Assembly: GCF_024170285.1 (NCBI RefSeq)
Contig: NZ_JALJXV010000005.1
Coordinates: forward strand, 274,946-338,945
Reading direction: 5' to 3'
DNA: 64,000 bases
From: Natronocella acetinitrilica
GTDB taxonomy: Bacteria > Pseudomonadota > Gammaproteobacteria > Nitrococcales > Aquisalimonadaceae
Shown: positions 26,764-36,087 of the stretch, one piece after another
Numbering within the stretch: position 1 is the stretch's first letter
How the letters are laid out: every line of letters starts with the position of its first letter
Notes under the pieces: generated by a model
The model's database searches: none
Told to the model about the DNA's origin: nothing
The model's input: the letters and a program-made list of their open reading frames with translations, nothing else
Made by a program: the position numbers and the translations under genes

Positions 26764-26960
26764 ACTGCTGGGACAGGCTGTCGTCATCGTCGCTGCACAT
26801 CATCCACGAATGGCCGTGGGACCGTATCGCGGTGCCACATGAGTCAAATTGACACACTTCCGTCAGCCATCAGGCGCCGCAGCAGCGCCGATTTGCACGG
26901 GTTGGCACAGGTCCTGCTTTGTCCGACCACGAACTACTTTCCAAAACGGAGGATAGTCAA

Positions 26961-27359
26961 ATGCAGAGCTCGATCCGTTACCTCGCCACTCTCATTGCCC
27001 TCGCAGCGCTGGCTCTGGCCCCCAGCTTTGCCACTGCAGATGACGGACCGGACCTCTACGAGAACGAGGTCGCGGATTCCACCGAGTTGAGCGCAGACGA
27101 TATCGACGACGATCAGCTGGCGGGCCTGTACATCGCCGCCAACAATATTCAGGAAGTCCGTGCCGAATATGCCGCCCTGATTCAGGAGGCGGACGAAAGC
27201 CAGCGGATGGACCTGCGACAGCAGGCCAATGAGGAAATGAGGCGGGTTCTTGTCGACGCCGACCTGGATCCCGATCTCTACCGGGAAATCGCCTACCTGC
27301 TCCAGCAGGATGAGGACCTGATGCAGCGCCTGAACGCGGTTGTGGCCAGCATGCGGTAA
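26961..27359 (+). CDS. Exported DUF4168-like protein
   Basis: 132 residues. ACGGAGGA precedes ATG 26961. A Sec signal cleaves near FATA-DD (residue about 26). The acidic mature part has two long helices (LAGLYIAANNIQEVRAEYAA, then DLYREIAYLLQQDEDLMQRL), matching the general pattern of DUF4168 periplasmic proteins. Function unknown. Confidence 0.7.
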   Translation: MQSSIRYLATLIALAALALAPSFATADDGPDLYENEVADSTELSADDIDDDQLAGLYIAANNIQEVRAEYAALIQEADESQRMDLRQQANEEMRRVLVDADLDPDLYREIAYLLQQDEDLMQRLNAVVASMR

Positions 27360-27378
27360 GGCGCATCACGACGGCAGC

Positions 27379-27408
27379 GGCGCACCCCGCCAGATGGTGG
27401 GTTGCGCC
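27379..27408. terminator. Hairpin between convergent DUF4168-like and GGDEF genes
   Basis: GGCGCACCC pairs with GGGTTGCGCC (one bulged T), a strong GC stem at the junction of convergent genes. No T-run; a bidirectional terminator is likely but not certain. Confidence 0.4.
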
Positions 27409-27424
27409 GATCATTGCAATAGCC

Positions 27425-28423
27425 TCAGGCGCCAGCCGCCACAGGAAGCGCTACGGAGACCCGATCCCTGCCGCCGGCCTTGGCCCGGAACAGTTGACGG
27501 TCGGCCCGCTCCAGGCAGGCAGCAGCACTCTCCCCCTCCCCCATGGTGGCCACCCCGATGGAGACCGTGACCCGCAGCTCGTCAAATCTCAACTTCTCGG
27601 CGACCCGACGCCGCAGGCCTTCGGCAAGCCGTGTGGCATCCTGCAGCGCCGCACCATGGCAGATGATAACGAACTCCTCGCCGCCATAACGGAACACCTG
27701 ATCAGCGCTACGGAAATAGCCGCGGATCAGCTCGGCAGCGGCACGAATCACCTCGTCTCCCCGGCCATGCCCATAGCGATCGTTGATCTGCTTGAAGCGG
27801 TCGAGATCGCAAACAATGATCGACAGGGCAGGCCGGTCGGCAGCCTCCCGGACCCCAAGCGCGTTCACTTCGCCGTCCAGGGCCCGACGGTTACCGAGGC
27901 CGGTCAGGGGGTCGCGACGAGCAAGTTCCAGCAATTCCTGTTGCCGGGTATCAACGCCCCAGGCGAAGGCATACGAAAACGCCATGACGGCTGCCGCGGC
28001 AGCCAGGCCATTGATCAGCGTCATGCCAGGCAGGGTCGACCACAAGAGCAACACGGTAACCAGGATGGCACCGCCATTGGTGAGTACCGCCTGATACCGG
28101 TTCAGCATGTAAAAGTTGACCAGAATCAGCGGAAACACCCACATGGCGGCCACTGCACCGATAAAGTACACGGGCACCACCGTGCCCACCGTGGCGACAG
28201 CGGCGAGCAGCACGTTCCAGGGCCGCACCTGCTGAGCCCGGCTTATGCAGAGCGCTGCCGCGCCATAGATCGAGGCAAGACAAGCGATCCATGCTGCGGA
28301 TAAGCGGTCGCCGGCGAGCCCGTAGAGCATGACGTAGGGCAAGAGCAGCCCAACGGACACCAAGCAGAACAACACCAGAACCCGGTAATCGATTCGCTGC
28401 TCCAACTGTGATCGCCCGGTCAT
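27425..28423 (-). CDS. Membrane diguanylate cyclase (GGEEF, with I-site)
   Basis: 332 residues. About five or six membrane helices occupy residues 10-155, and a GGDEF domain fills the C-terminal half (RRDPLTGLGNRRALDGEVNA, then YGGEEFVII). The catalytic motif is GGEEF. RSAD five residues before it forms the RxxD inhibitory site, so synthesis of c-di-GMP should be active and product-inhibited. The MASE-like sensor module is not assignable to a named family. The start MTGRSQLEQR is preferred. It is divergent from a FixJ-type regulator. Confidence 0.92.
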   Translation of the reverse strand: MTGRSQLEQRIDYRVLVLFCLVSVGLLLPYVMLYGLAGDRLSAAWIACLASIYGAAALCISRAQQVRPWNVLLAAVATVGTVVPVYFIGAVAAMWVFPLILVNFYMLNRYQAVLTNGGAILVTVLLLWSTLPGMTLINGLAAAAAVMAFSYAFAWGVDTRQQELLELARRDPLTGLGNRRALDGEVNALGVREAADRPALSIIVCDLDRFKQINDRYGHGRGDEVIRAAAELIRGYFRSADQVFRYGGEEFVIICHGAALQDATRLAEGLRRRVAEKLRFDELRVTVSIGVATMGEGESAAACLERADRQLFRAKAGGRDRVSVALPVAAGA

Positions 28424-28561
28424 CAATCCATGGTTTCCATGGGCCAACGGTACGCAGCTTGCTGCACCCAAAACAGCGAACGGTTAACAGAACCGCGCCG
28501 CGCTCCCCCCGGCACCTGAACTAGACTCCTCGGTATGCTCTGCTGCCAAGGAGGCTTGCGG

Positions 28562-29197
28562 ATGGATCGCCTGGTTCACGTTGTGGACGACAGCGAGGAC
28601 GTGCGCCGGGCGTTGCTGGAGCTCCTTGCGCTCCACGACCTGGCCGGACGTGGACATGCCGGCGGCGACGATTTCCTGGCCTCTGTACCGAGCAGTGCCC
28701 GGGGCTGCGCGGTTGTCGATGTGCGCATGCCCGTGATGAGCGGACTCGAACTGCAGCAGCGGATGCTGGAGGCGGGCTACACCCTGCCCGTGGTGATGGT
28801 GTCCGCCCATGGCGACGTCGCGACGGCGGTGCGCGCGCTGAAGGCCGGCGCGATGGACTTTCTGCAGAAGCCCTACGGATCCGACGCAATCATGGCGGTC
28901 ATTCGCAAGGCGCTGGACCTGGACGCCCGGCGCCATGCAGAGCGGCTGCACAGCGAGACCATACTGGCCCGCCTTGCGCTGCTGACAGATCGGGAACGGC
29001 AGATTCTCACACTGGTGACCGAAGGCCTATACAACAAGGTGATTGCCGACAGGCTGGGCCTCAGCGTCTCCACCGTGGAAGCGGACAGAAACCGACTCAT
29101 GAAAAAGCTGCGGGCACAGTCACTGTACGAACTGGTACAGATCCAGGCGCTTGCCGACGCCGCGTCGCGTCGGCAAGGCCGGATTCATCCCACGTAG
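28562..29197 (+). CDS. FixJ-type response regulator
   Basis: 211 residues. The receiver domain has the acidic pair in VHVVDDSEDV, the phospho-acceptor Asp in VVDVRMPVMSG, the conserved Ser and Lys in MVSAHGDVAT and FLQKPYG. A LuxR-type helix-turn-helix follows (LTDRERQILTLVTEGLYNKV). AAGGAGG precedes ATG 28562. No sensor kinase is encoded nearby, so its signal is unknown. Confidence 0.93.
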   Translation: MDRLVHVVDDSEDVRRALLELLALHDLAGRGHAGGDDFLASVPSSARGCAVVDVRMPVMSGLELQQRMLEAGYTLPVVMVSAHGDVATAVRALKAGAMDFLQKPYGSDAIMAVIRKALDLDARRHAERLHSETILARLALLTDRERQILTLVTEGLYNKVIADRLGLSVSTVEADRNRLMKKLRAQSLYELVQIQALADAASRRQGRIHPT

Positions 29198-29202
29198 ACC
29201 GT

Positions 29203-29673
29203 TCAGCCGGTCTGACGCGTCTCGGATACGGTGCTCTCGGGTGAGGCCTTGGGGGGTACGCTTTCCTGCGGCATCGCGGTGGTCGAACCCGTGTCCGACT
29301 CATCACCGCCGGTCATGGTCAGACTGCAGCGGCGCAGTTCCTCGGCAAGCCGCAGCGTCCGGTCACTGCCAGCGCGGCCCGCTTCCATCAAGCAACTGAA
29401 CAGGGCTGGCTGCGCGGAGAGCATGGCCGTGAACGGATCCTGATCCCGGGAACCCTCAAGGATACGGGCCAGGCGATTCATTGTATGCAGACCATCCTGC
29501 ATTTGCTCCATGGCTGCCTGTTGCAGGCACTCCTGAACATCAAGGCCAAGCCGCTGGAAACGCTCCAGGCGTTGCTCGGCATCCTCCATCGCGTGACGCC
29601 ATTGGTCATTCCAGTACAGCGCAGCAGCGTCTTGACTGGTGGACGACTCGCGGGTCTGCTTGAGCTGGGTCAT
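29203..29673 (-). CDS. Phasin-like helical protein
   Basis: 156 residues starting MTQLKQTRES after CGGAGG. Residues about 15-115 are nearly all amphipathic helix (WNDQWRHAMEDAEQRLERFQ, then ECLQQAAMEQMQDGLHTMNR), with a Ser/Thr/Pro-rich tail. This resembles phasins that coat polyhydroxyalkanoate granules, but no defining motif is visible and no pha gene lies in the window. Frame upstream of 29673 is open but non-coding in character. Confidence 0.5.
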   Translation of the reverse strand: MTQLKQTRESSTSQDAAALYWNDQWRHAMEDAEQRLERFQRLGLDVQECLQQAAMEQMQDGLHTMNRLARILEGSRDQDPFTAMLSAQPALFSCLMEAGRAGSDRTLRLAEELRRCSLTMTGGDESDTGSTTAMPQESVPPKASPESTVSETRQTG

Positions 29674-29887
29674 TCCTGTACCTCCGTTGGGCGACAGCCC
29701 TGCAGCCTGCTGCAAGAAACCGCACCCCACATGTATGTATCGGGTGGTTGCCCACGGACATGGCCAGTGGGCGACCATCAACATAGGCCCGATCACCGAG
29801 GTGTGACCATCAGGGTGAGCCACAAAGGGGCTATGGTTTTCCCCCATGGCGAATCAGACAGCTTGCCGGGGCTGTCGCGGCCTGGCG

Positions 29888-30565
29888 TCAACGCGCGATA
29901 ACTGGCGCTGATCTGATACGGAACCGACTGTTGCGGGAGTTCTCGAGATCGGCCAGCAAATCCACAGCGATGGCAAGCCTTACCAGCTCAGCAGCACTGG
30001 CGACTCCGATCTTTACGAAGATGCGACGGCGATGGACTTCCACGGTCTTTTCGCTGACTTCAAGCCGCTGGCCAATTTCGCGGCTTGAGCAACCACGTAC
30101 CACCAGTGGCAGCACGTCCCACTCCCTGGGGGTCAATCCCGAGAATCGCTGCCACACGGCAGAGCGCTGGGCGCGGTAATCGATGTCGCGGCGGCTGGCG
30201 AGCACCGCCCGTTGCACGGCATCAAGTAACTGCTGATCAGCCACCGGACGCCTGAAATAGTCTGCGGCACCCGCCTTCATCGCGGCGGCGGCGGTGGAGA
30301 CGTCATCATCATCACTGAGGTAGATCACTGGCAGACGCAGATCAATCCGGGCCATGCGTCCGCTCAGTACCAGGCCGAGCGCTTCCGGCGTTGCCGTATC
30401 CGCCAGCAGGCAACCACAAGTACCCGGGTGAATACTGCGCAGACACTGACTGACGGTTGTGAAATGCATTGCATTCAGGGATACCGAGGCCAGCAATTCC
30501 GCCAGCGGTGCCATCGCGGAGGGATTCGCGTCAATCACGAATACGGTCGGGTCCGCCAAGGCCAT
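29888..30565 (-). CDS. FixJ-type regulator with degenerate receiver
   Basis: 225 residues. The LuxR-type helix-turn-helix at the C-terminus is clear (LTPREWDVLPLVVRGCSSRE, then EKTVEVHRRRIFVKIGVASA). In the receiver the usual acidic pair is reduced to a single Asp (VFVIDANPSA), the phospho-acceptor Asp remains in LLADTATPEA, and the conserved Lys is Arg (YFRRPVA). Phosphorylation-dependent switching may therefore be weakened. The start MALADPTVF is chosen by homology to FixJ N-termini. Confidence 0.88.
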   Translation of the reverse strand: MALADPTVFVIDANPSAMAPLAELLASVSLNAMHFTTVSQCLRSIHPGTCGCLLADTATPEALGLVLSGRMARIDLRLPVIYLSDDDDVSTAAAAMKAGAADYFRRPVADQQLLDAVQRAVLASRRDIDYRAQRSAVWQRFSGLTPREWDVLPLVVRGCSSREIGQRLEVSEKTVEVHRRRIFVKIGVASAAELVRLAIAVDLLADLENSRNSRFRIRSAPVIAR

Positions 30566-30723
30566 CGCTTTCGCACACCCCTGTGACCGCCCTGCTGCAA
30601 GCATAGCAGTCCGCCATCAGGGCAACCCACGAGACGGTCGGGGATTGCCCTGATAGGCGATGTTCGATCGTGCCGCGTAAGGTCATGGCCAAGGGGGGTC
30701 ATTGGACAGACGGGAGGCACTCC

Positions 30724-30924
30724 ATGGACAGCCAGCACCTCTTTGACAACTGGTTACGATTTGCGCGCACGCTTGACTGGTCGCCCCACCGCCGCGACTC
30801 GAGTTGCCAACTTGCCTTTGCAGGCCTCAGGGAAGCGGCAGACCAGGCCCGGCAGACGCGCCTCAAGCGGCTGCCGTGGACCGGCGCCCCGCAGGTCGAG
30901 AGCGAGGCACGGCTGGGCCGCTAG
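30724..30924 (+). CDS. Small uncharacterised protein, 66 aa
   Basis: GGGAGG eight bases before ATG 30724 supports translation. The product starts MDSQHLFDNWLRFARTLDW and is Arg/Ala-rich, with no membrane segment. It converges with and overlaps the end of the nitrate transporter gene by four bases. It could be spurious, but the ribosome site and amphipathic N-terminal helix argue for a real small gene. Confidence 0.4.
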   Translation: MDSQHLFDNWLRFARTLDWSPHRRDSSCQLAFAGLREAADQARQTRLKRLPWTGAPQVESEARLGR

Positions 30925-32195
30925 GCCATGCGCCCCGCAGGGCTCGCTACGCCGGAGCGTGGATCGATGGATCTGCGCTCCGTGCGCCACATCCAGACCA
31001 GCGACACCACTGTGACCCCGAACAGCAGCATGAAAATGGTGCTGGGCACGCCTGTGATATCCAGCAGCAGACCGAACTTGATGGGTAGCAAGAAGCCCCC
31101 GACACCGCCGGCAAGACCGACGATCCCGGATACCACACCAATATTGCGATCGAAATCGTCGGAGACATACTTGAACACCGAGGCTTTGCCGAAACCCCAG
31201 GCCACGCCCAGCACGAACAGCAGCGCGGTAAACAGGTAGATGTTCACGCCGAAGGCGAACTGCATCTCGCCGTTGAGGGTCTCGACCCTGTATTCGGTGG
31301 GTGGATACGACATGATGAACAGACAGATCGCGCTGATCCACATGCACCACCAGGTGACCGCATGGGCACCGAAGCGGTCTGAAAACCAGCCGCCGAGTGC
31401 ACGGATTACCCCCGACGGCAGCACGAAGATGGTGGCGATCAGCGCCGCGAGCTGCAGCCCCACGCCGTATTCCATGATGAAGTAGCGCGTCAAATACAGT
31501 GACAGGGCCACGTACCCCCCGAAAACCACGGAGTAGTACTGGCAGTACTTTAGCAATCGCGGGTCCCGCATCAGGGCCAACTGCTCGCGCAACGACGGGC
31601 GATCCGACTCCTTGTCCGGGGCATCCGGTGTCGTGAAGAGCCAGAACGCAACCGCCATGACCAGCATTGCGCAAGCATAAGCCGTGGGCACGAACTGCCA
31701 ACCCAGGATCACCACCAGCGTGGGCGCCACATAGTTGGTCAGGGCGGCGCCGGCATTGCCAGCACCGAACACGCCCATGGCGAAGCCCTGCCGATCCCGG
31801 GGGAAGGCTCGGGCCACATAGGCGATTCCCACCGAGAACGACGCCCCCACCAGGCCCACCAGCAGCCCGAGCATGAGCAACTGCCAGTAGCTGGTGGCGA
31901 ACTGCACCAGGTAAATGGGGAGTACCGTGGACAGCATCAGCAGGAAGTACACCGTGCGACCGCCATAGCGGTCGGTCAGCATGCCGATGGGCAGGCGCGC
32001 CAGGGAACCGCTCAGTATCGGCATGGCGGTGAGTATGCCGAACTGGGTTTCACTCAGGCCGAGTTCCTCGGCGATGGGGTTGCCGATGACCCCGAACATC
32101 ACCCAGACGGCGAAACAGACGGTGAAAGACAGGGTGCTCATCCAGAGCACGGCCTGGGGCCGCTGTTGCGTGGACTGTAAACTCTTGTCAGTCAT
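30921..32195 (-). CDS. narK: NarK-family nitrate/nitrite MFS transporter
   Basis: About 424 residues with 12 hydrophobic helices. Nitrate-signature-like Gly-rich helices are seen (GVFGAGNAGAALTNYVAP and, late, GIVGLAGGVGGFLLPIKFG), together with the helix 2-3 loop LPIGMLTDRYGGRTVY. It is the last gene of the nas run, so it probably imports nitrate or exports nitrite during assimilation. AGGAAGG fits ATG 32195; ATG 32201 is also in frame. Confidence 0.93.
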   Translation of the reverse strand: MTDKSLQSTQQRPQAVLWMSTLSFTVCFAVWVMFGVIGNPIAEELGLSETQFGILTAMPILSGSLARLPIGMLTDRYGGRTVYFLLMLSTVLPIYLVQFATSYWQLLMLGLLVGLVGASFSVGIAYVARAFPRDRQGFAMGVFGAGNAGAALTNYVAPTLVVILGWQFVPTAYACAMLVMAVAFWLFTTPDAPDKESDRPSLREQLALMRDPRLLKYCQYYSVVFGGYVALSLYLTRYFIMEYGVGLQLAALIATIFVLPSGVIRALGGWFSDRFGAHAVTWWCMWISAICLFIMSYPPTEYRVETLNGEMQFAFGVNIYLFTALLFVLGVAWGFGKASVFKYVSDDFDRNIGVVSGIVGLAGGVGGFLLPIKFGLLLDITGVPSTIFMLLFGVTVVSLVWMWRTERRSIDPRSGVASPAGRMA

Positions 32196-32216
32196 CTGCA
32201 TCCCTTCCTGACGATA

Positions 32217-33017
32217 TCAATCAATGGGCAGGGGAACGCCGCTGGCAACCTGGCGCTCGCGGATTGCCACTGCCGGAAGATCGCTGTCGGCACCTGCCAC
32301 CACCTTTCCAATAAGGGCAAGGGCCGGGCTCGGCAGATTGGCGTCACGGACCCGCTCGGCGATGTCGGCCAGGGTGCCTCGCACCTCACGCTGATGGCTG
32401 GTGGTCCCCTCGGCAATCACGGCGACCGGCCAGTCCGGTGGCAGCCCCCGGCGGCACAGCTCCCGGCAGAAGGCAGCCAGCGGGGCAAGACCCATGTACA
32501 TCACCAGGGTGCGGTCGCGGCGGGTGTAAGCGGCCCAGTCCGACGGTGTGCAACCTGTCCTGTCCTGCCCGGTGAGAAACAGCACAGAACGGGCATGATG
32601 CCGATGGGTCAGTGGAATCCGGGCCGCAGCGGCGCAGCCCAGCGCCGCCGTCACGCCGGGGACTACTTCCGCGGGAATGCCGGCGGCGCGCAGCGCGTCC
32701 AGTTCTTCGCCGCCCCGACCGAAGATGAATGGATCGCCGCCCTTCAGCCGGACCACATTCAGACCCTGTCGGGCAAAGTGCACCAGCAGCTCTTCGGTCC
32801 GCCGCTGCGGGACATGGTGATCGCCACACCGCTTGCCCACATACACCCGCCTCGGACGCGGGCCGGCAATGGCCAGGATCTCCGGCGACACCAGGCGATC
32901 ATGGAGGATCACGTCAGTCTGGCGCAGCAGACGCTCCGCCTTGCGGGTAAGGAGTTCGGGATCACCCGGACCGGCACCTACCAGGTATACGGTGCCAACT
33001 GCATTGGATGGGGTCAT
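32217..33017 (-). CDS. cobA: Uroporphyrinogen-III C-methyltransferase
   Basis: 266 residues. SUMT motifs are complete: VYLVGAGPGDPELLTRKAER, then VRLKGGDPFIFGRGGEE and GVTAALGCAAAARIPLTHR. It methylates uroporphyrinogen III at C2 and C7, the first step to siroheme needed by NirB. Its ATG overlaps the nasA stop (TGATG). There is no fused CysG dehydrogenase/ferrochelatase part, so siroheme completion must be encoded elsewhere. Confidence 0.96.
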   Translation of the reverse strand: MTPSNAVGTVYLVGAGPGDPELLTRKAERLLRQTDVILHDRLVSPEILAIAGPRPRRVYVGKRCGDHHVPQRRTEELLVHFARQGLNVVRLKGGDPFIFGRGGEELDALRAAGIPAEVVPGVTAALGCAAAARIPLTHRHHARSVLFLTGQDRTGCTPSDWAAYTRRDRTLVMYMGLAPLAAFCRELCRRGLPPDWPVAVIAEGTTSHQREVRGTLADIAERVRDANLPSPALALIGKVVAGADSDLPAVAIRERQVASGVPLPID

Positions 33018-35686
33018 CAGGCGATCCTCCGGTTCACCGGGCGGGCGTGACGGCCAATCAGGTCACGAATCTCCGGCACGCAGCTGCCGCAGTTGCCGCC
33101 GGCCTGGCATCGCCGGGTCACGGCCTCCGGAGTCCGACAACCCTTGCGAATGGCCTCGATGATGGTGTTCTCGCCAACACCGAAGCAGGCACAGACGTTG
33201 CGGCCGGCATCCTTCTGCCCCGGCGGCGGATTGCCGGACAAGAGCGCCATGCGGTTGCGCGTAGAGACCGGCTCCGCCGTGAACAAACCGGCGAGCCAGT
33301 GCCTGCCGGGCAGCGCCGTCACCGCACCCATGAACAGGCAGCCCATCAGCCGCCCGTCCACCAGCCGGGCAGCGCGATAGACGTTGCGCCCCGGGTCGGC
33401 CATCTCCAGGCACTCGCCGTCCCCGGGCAACAAAGCCCGGGCCAGATCAGGCATCTGCTCCGCCGACTCGGTACCCGCCAGTTCGTAGCGATGAAAACCA
33501 TTACCCCGGGCCTTCGCCCACCAGGCGCAGGCCGGTGGGTCAGCCAACGGTTCACGGGATAGCAGAAACCCCTGCCAGGCCACCTCCACGGGGGATACCG
33601 CCACCGGCGTGTGCTTGAACTCAGGTTCGCCGGAGTCCGGATCGGTCACCGGATTGACCACCGCATCCACCCGCCCGCGCAGCGCGTACTGATCATTCCA
33701 GTGCATGGGCATGAACACGCTGCCGGGGCGCTGTCCGTCGTCGAGACGAACTCGGGCCAAAGCCTCGCCCCAGTGACTGTGGACCCTGGCCAGGGCACCG
33801 TCGCCGAGATCCAGTCGGGCGGCGTCATCCGGATGCATCTGCAGGAACGGTGTCACTTCATGCGCGCTGAGGCGCGGGGACTTACCGGTGCGGGTCATGG
33901 TGTGCCAGTGATCACGTACCCGACCGGTGTTCAGCACCAGGGAATAGTCGGTATCCGGCGCATTCACCGGCGGCCGCGGCGTCAGCGGGATCAGTCGGGC
34001 CTTGCCGGACTCGGTAAAAAAGCCGCCGTCGGCGAATAGGCGCCCTGTATCCCGCCCATCACGAATCGGCCATTGTCGCGGCGCCATCGCCTCATAGCCG
34101 GCGTCGTGGAGATTGGCCAACGCGCTGATGTCGAAATCGCGACTGCCGTTGTTCTCGAAGCCGGACAGGGCTGCATGCTCGCGAAAGATCTCCGCCGGTT
34201 TCTCGTAGGCGAAGCCATCGCCGAAGCCCAGGCGCAAGGCGACCTTGCAGAGCGCCCACCAGTCCGGCTGCGCCTCGCCGGGTGGCGGAAGAAACGGCCG
34301 CTGGCGGGAGATGCGACGCTCGGAGTTGGTGACGGTGCCATCCTTCTCACCCCAGGCCATCGCCGGCAGCAGGACGTCTGCCACCGCGGTGGTGTCGGTA
34401 CAGGCCATCGCCTCGGACACCACCACCAGTTCGCAGCCGGCCAGGGCGCGACGCATCCTGTCGGCATCCGGCAGGGACACCATGGGGTTCGTTGCCATGA
34501 TCCACACCGCGCGAATCTCGCCCCGCTCGATGGCCTGGAACAGGTCCACCGCCTTGTTTCCCGGCCCGCTCACCAGGTTCGGTGCCTGCCAGAAGCGGCG
34601 TACCCGGTCCACCGTCTCGGCGCTGTAATCCATGTGCGCGGCAAGCTGATTGGCCAGCCCACCCACCTCACGACCGCCCATGGCATTGGGCTGCCCGGTG
34701 ATGGAGAACGGCCCCATGCCACTGCGGCCGATGCGACCGGTAAGCAGATGACAGTTGATGATGCTGCTGACCTTGTCGCTGCCGGTGGAGGACTGATTGA
34801 CGCCCTGGGAATAGAGACTGACGGTCCGCTCGGTGGCGGCGAACCAGCGGAAGAAGGCGAGTACATCGGCTTCCGGCAGATCGCACTGGCCGGCAACCGC
34901 GGGCACATTGGGTGCCGACGCCCGGGCCGCCTCAATGGCGGCGCCGAAGCCCTCGGTGTGAGCCTCGAGGAACGCGTAATCGGTGTGCCCCTCGACGGCC
35001 AGATAAGACAACAGGCCGTTCCAGAGCCAGACATCCGTCCCCGGCGCCAGGGGCAGGTGCAGATCGGCGATCTCGCAGGTATCGGTGCGCCGGGGGTCGA
35101 TCACCACCACGCGCATGTCCGGCCGTTCGGCCTTGGCCGCCTTGACACGCTGATAGAGCACCGGATGACACCAGGCCAGGTTGGCCCCGGCGATAATCAG
35201 CAGATCTGCGGATTCCAGGTCCGCGTAGTTGCCGGGAACGGTATCAGACCCGAAGGCCCGCTTGTGGCCGACCACCGCCGATGCCATGCAAAGCCGGGAG
35301 TTGGTGTCCACGTGGGGCGTGCCGATAAAGCCTTTGAACAGCTTGTTGGAAACGTAGTAGTCCTCGGTGAGCATCTGCCCGGAGCCATAAAACGCCACGG
35401 CTTCCGGCCCATGCTGATCGATAATGGAGCGCAGGCGCCCAGCTACGGTGTCCAGCGCCTGCTCCCAGCTGGCCCGCTCACCGTCCACCATCGGATGCAG
35501 CAGACGACCCTCCAGATCAACGGTCTCGCCCAGGGCGGCCCCCTTGGAGCAGAGCCGTCCGAAATTCGCGGGATGCTGCGGATCACCGGCAATCTGCGCG
35601 GCGCCCTCTTCATCCAACATCGCCAGAACGCCACAGCCGACGCCGCAGTAAGGGCAAGTGGTCTTGATCGCTGTCTGCTCTTCCAT
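33017..35686 (-). CDS. nasA: Assimilatory nitrate reductase catalytic subunit with C-terminal BFD domain
   Basis: 889 residues. The N-terminal [4Fe-4S] motif is CPYCGVGCG followed by a fourth Cys in GRLCSKGAA. Molybdopterin oxidoreductase domains follow through about residue 720. A C-terminal BFD-like [2Fe-2S] domain (VCACFGVGENTIIEAIRKG, then CQAGGNCGSCVPEI) probably receives electrons. It reduces nitrate to nitrite in the cytoplasm; no Tat signal is present. GGAG fits ATG 35686; an ATG five codons upstream is possible. Flanked by nirD and cobA. Confidence 0.97.
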   Translation of the reverse strand: MEEQTAIKTTCPYCGVGCGVLAMLDEEGAAQIAGDPQHPANFGRLCSKGAALGETVDLEGRLLHPMVDGERASWEQALDTVAGRLRSIIDQHGPEAVAFYGSGQMLTEDYYVSNKLFKGFIGTPHVDTNSRLCMASAVVGHKRAFGSDTVPGNYADLESADLLIIAGANLAWCHPVLYQRVKAAKAERPDMRVVVIDPRRTDTCEIADLHLPLAPGTDVWLWNGLLSYLAVEGHTDYAFLEAHTEGFGAAIEAARASAPNVPAVAGQCDLPEADVLAFFRWFAATERTVSLYSQGVNQSSTGSDKVSSIINCHLLTGRIGRSGMGPFSITGQPNAMGGREVGGLANQLAAHMDYSAETVDRVRRFWQAPNLVSGPGNKAVDLFQAIERGEIRAVWIMATNPMVSLPDADRMRRALAGCELVVVSEAMACTDTTAVADVLLPAMAWGEKDGTVTNSERRISRQRPFLPPPGEAQPDWWALCKVALRLGFGDGFAYEKPAEIFREHAALSGFENNGSRDFDISALANLHDAGYEAMAPRQWPIRDGRDTGRLFADGGFFTESGKARLIPLTPRPPVNAPDTDYSLVLNTGRVRDHWHTMTRTGKSPRLSAHEVTPFLQMHPDDAARLDLGDGALARVHSHWGEALARVRLDDGQRPGSVFMPMHWNDQYALRGRVDAVVNPVTDPDSGEPEFKHTPVAVSPVEVAWQGFLLSREPLADPPACAWWAKARGNGFHRYELAGTESAEQMPDLARALLPGDGECLEMADPGRNVYRAARLVDGRLMGCLFMGAVTALPGRHWLAGLFTAEPVSTRNRMALLSGNPPPGQKDAGRNVCACFGVGENTIIEAIRKGCRTPEAVTRRCQAGGNCGSCVPEIRDLIGRHARPVNRRIA

Positions 35687-35710
35687 GATTCGCTCCGCCA
35701 TTGCCTCAGG

Positions 35711-36055
35711 TCAGCCCACGGGGTTCGGATCCAGATAGAGCCGGTCACCGTCGCGGTGCACCTCGAAGCGGGGCACACAGCCTTTGTCCGGCGCCTTGGC
35801 TTCCCCCTGATCCAGATGGATGTTCCAGGCATGGAGTGGACAGGTCACCAGACGGCCATGGACCATGCCCTCCGACAACGGCCCGCCGCGATGCGGGCAA
35901 CGATCCAGCAGGGCATACACCTCGTCAGCGCTGTTGCGGAACACGGCCACCGGGCCGTGGGGCGTTTCCACCACCCGTGCACCAAGCACCGGAATATCGT
36001 CAAGGTGGCCGATCGCCAGCCAGTCGCTCGTGTTTGCATCCTTGGCGGTTTGCAT
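35711..36055 (-). CDS. nirD: Nitrite reductase small subunit NirD (Rieske-type)
   Basis: 114 residues. The Rieske ligands C-x-H (CPHRGGPLSEG) and C-x2-H (CPLHAWNIHLD) are intact. AAGGAG precedes ATG 36055. Frames upstream overlap nirB and are not coding. NirD partners NirB for NAD(P)H-dependent nitrite reduction to ammonium. It lies 32 bp after nirB. Confidence 0.96.
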   Translation of the reverse strand: MQTAKDANTSDWLAIGHLDDIPVLGARVVETPHGPVAVFRNSADEVYALLDRCPHRGGPLSEGMVHGRLVTCPLHAWNIHLDQGEAKAPDKGCVPRFEVHRDGDRLYLDPNPVG

Positions 36056-36087
36056 TGAAAAACTCCTTTGCAGCGGGCGACAGGCGC

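Noticed and set aside
34073..36058. 661-codon plus-strand open frame opposite nasA/nirD
   Set aside because: Antisense to two certain genes; composition is that of a shadow and no domain is visible.
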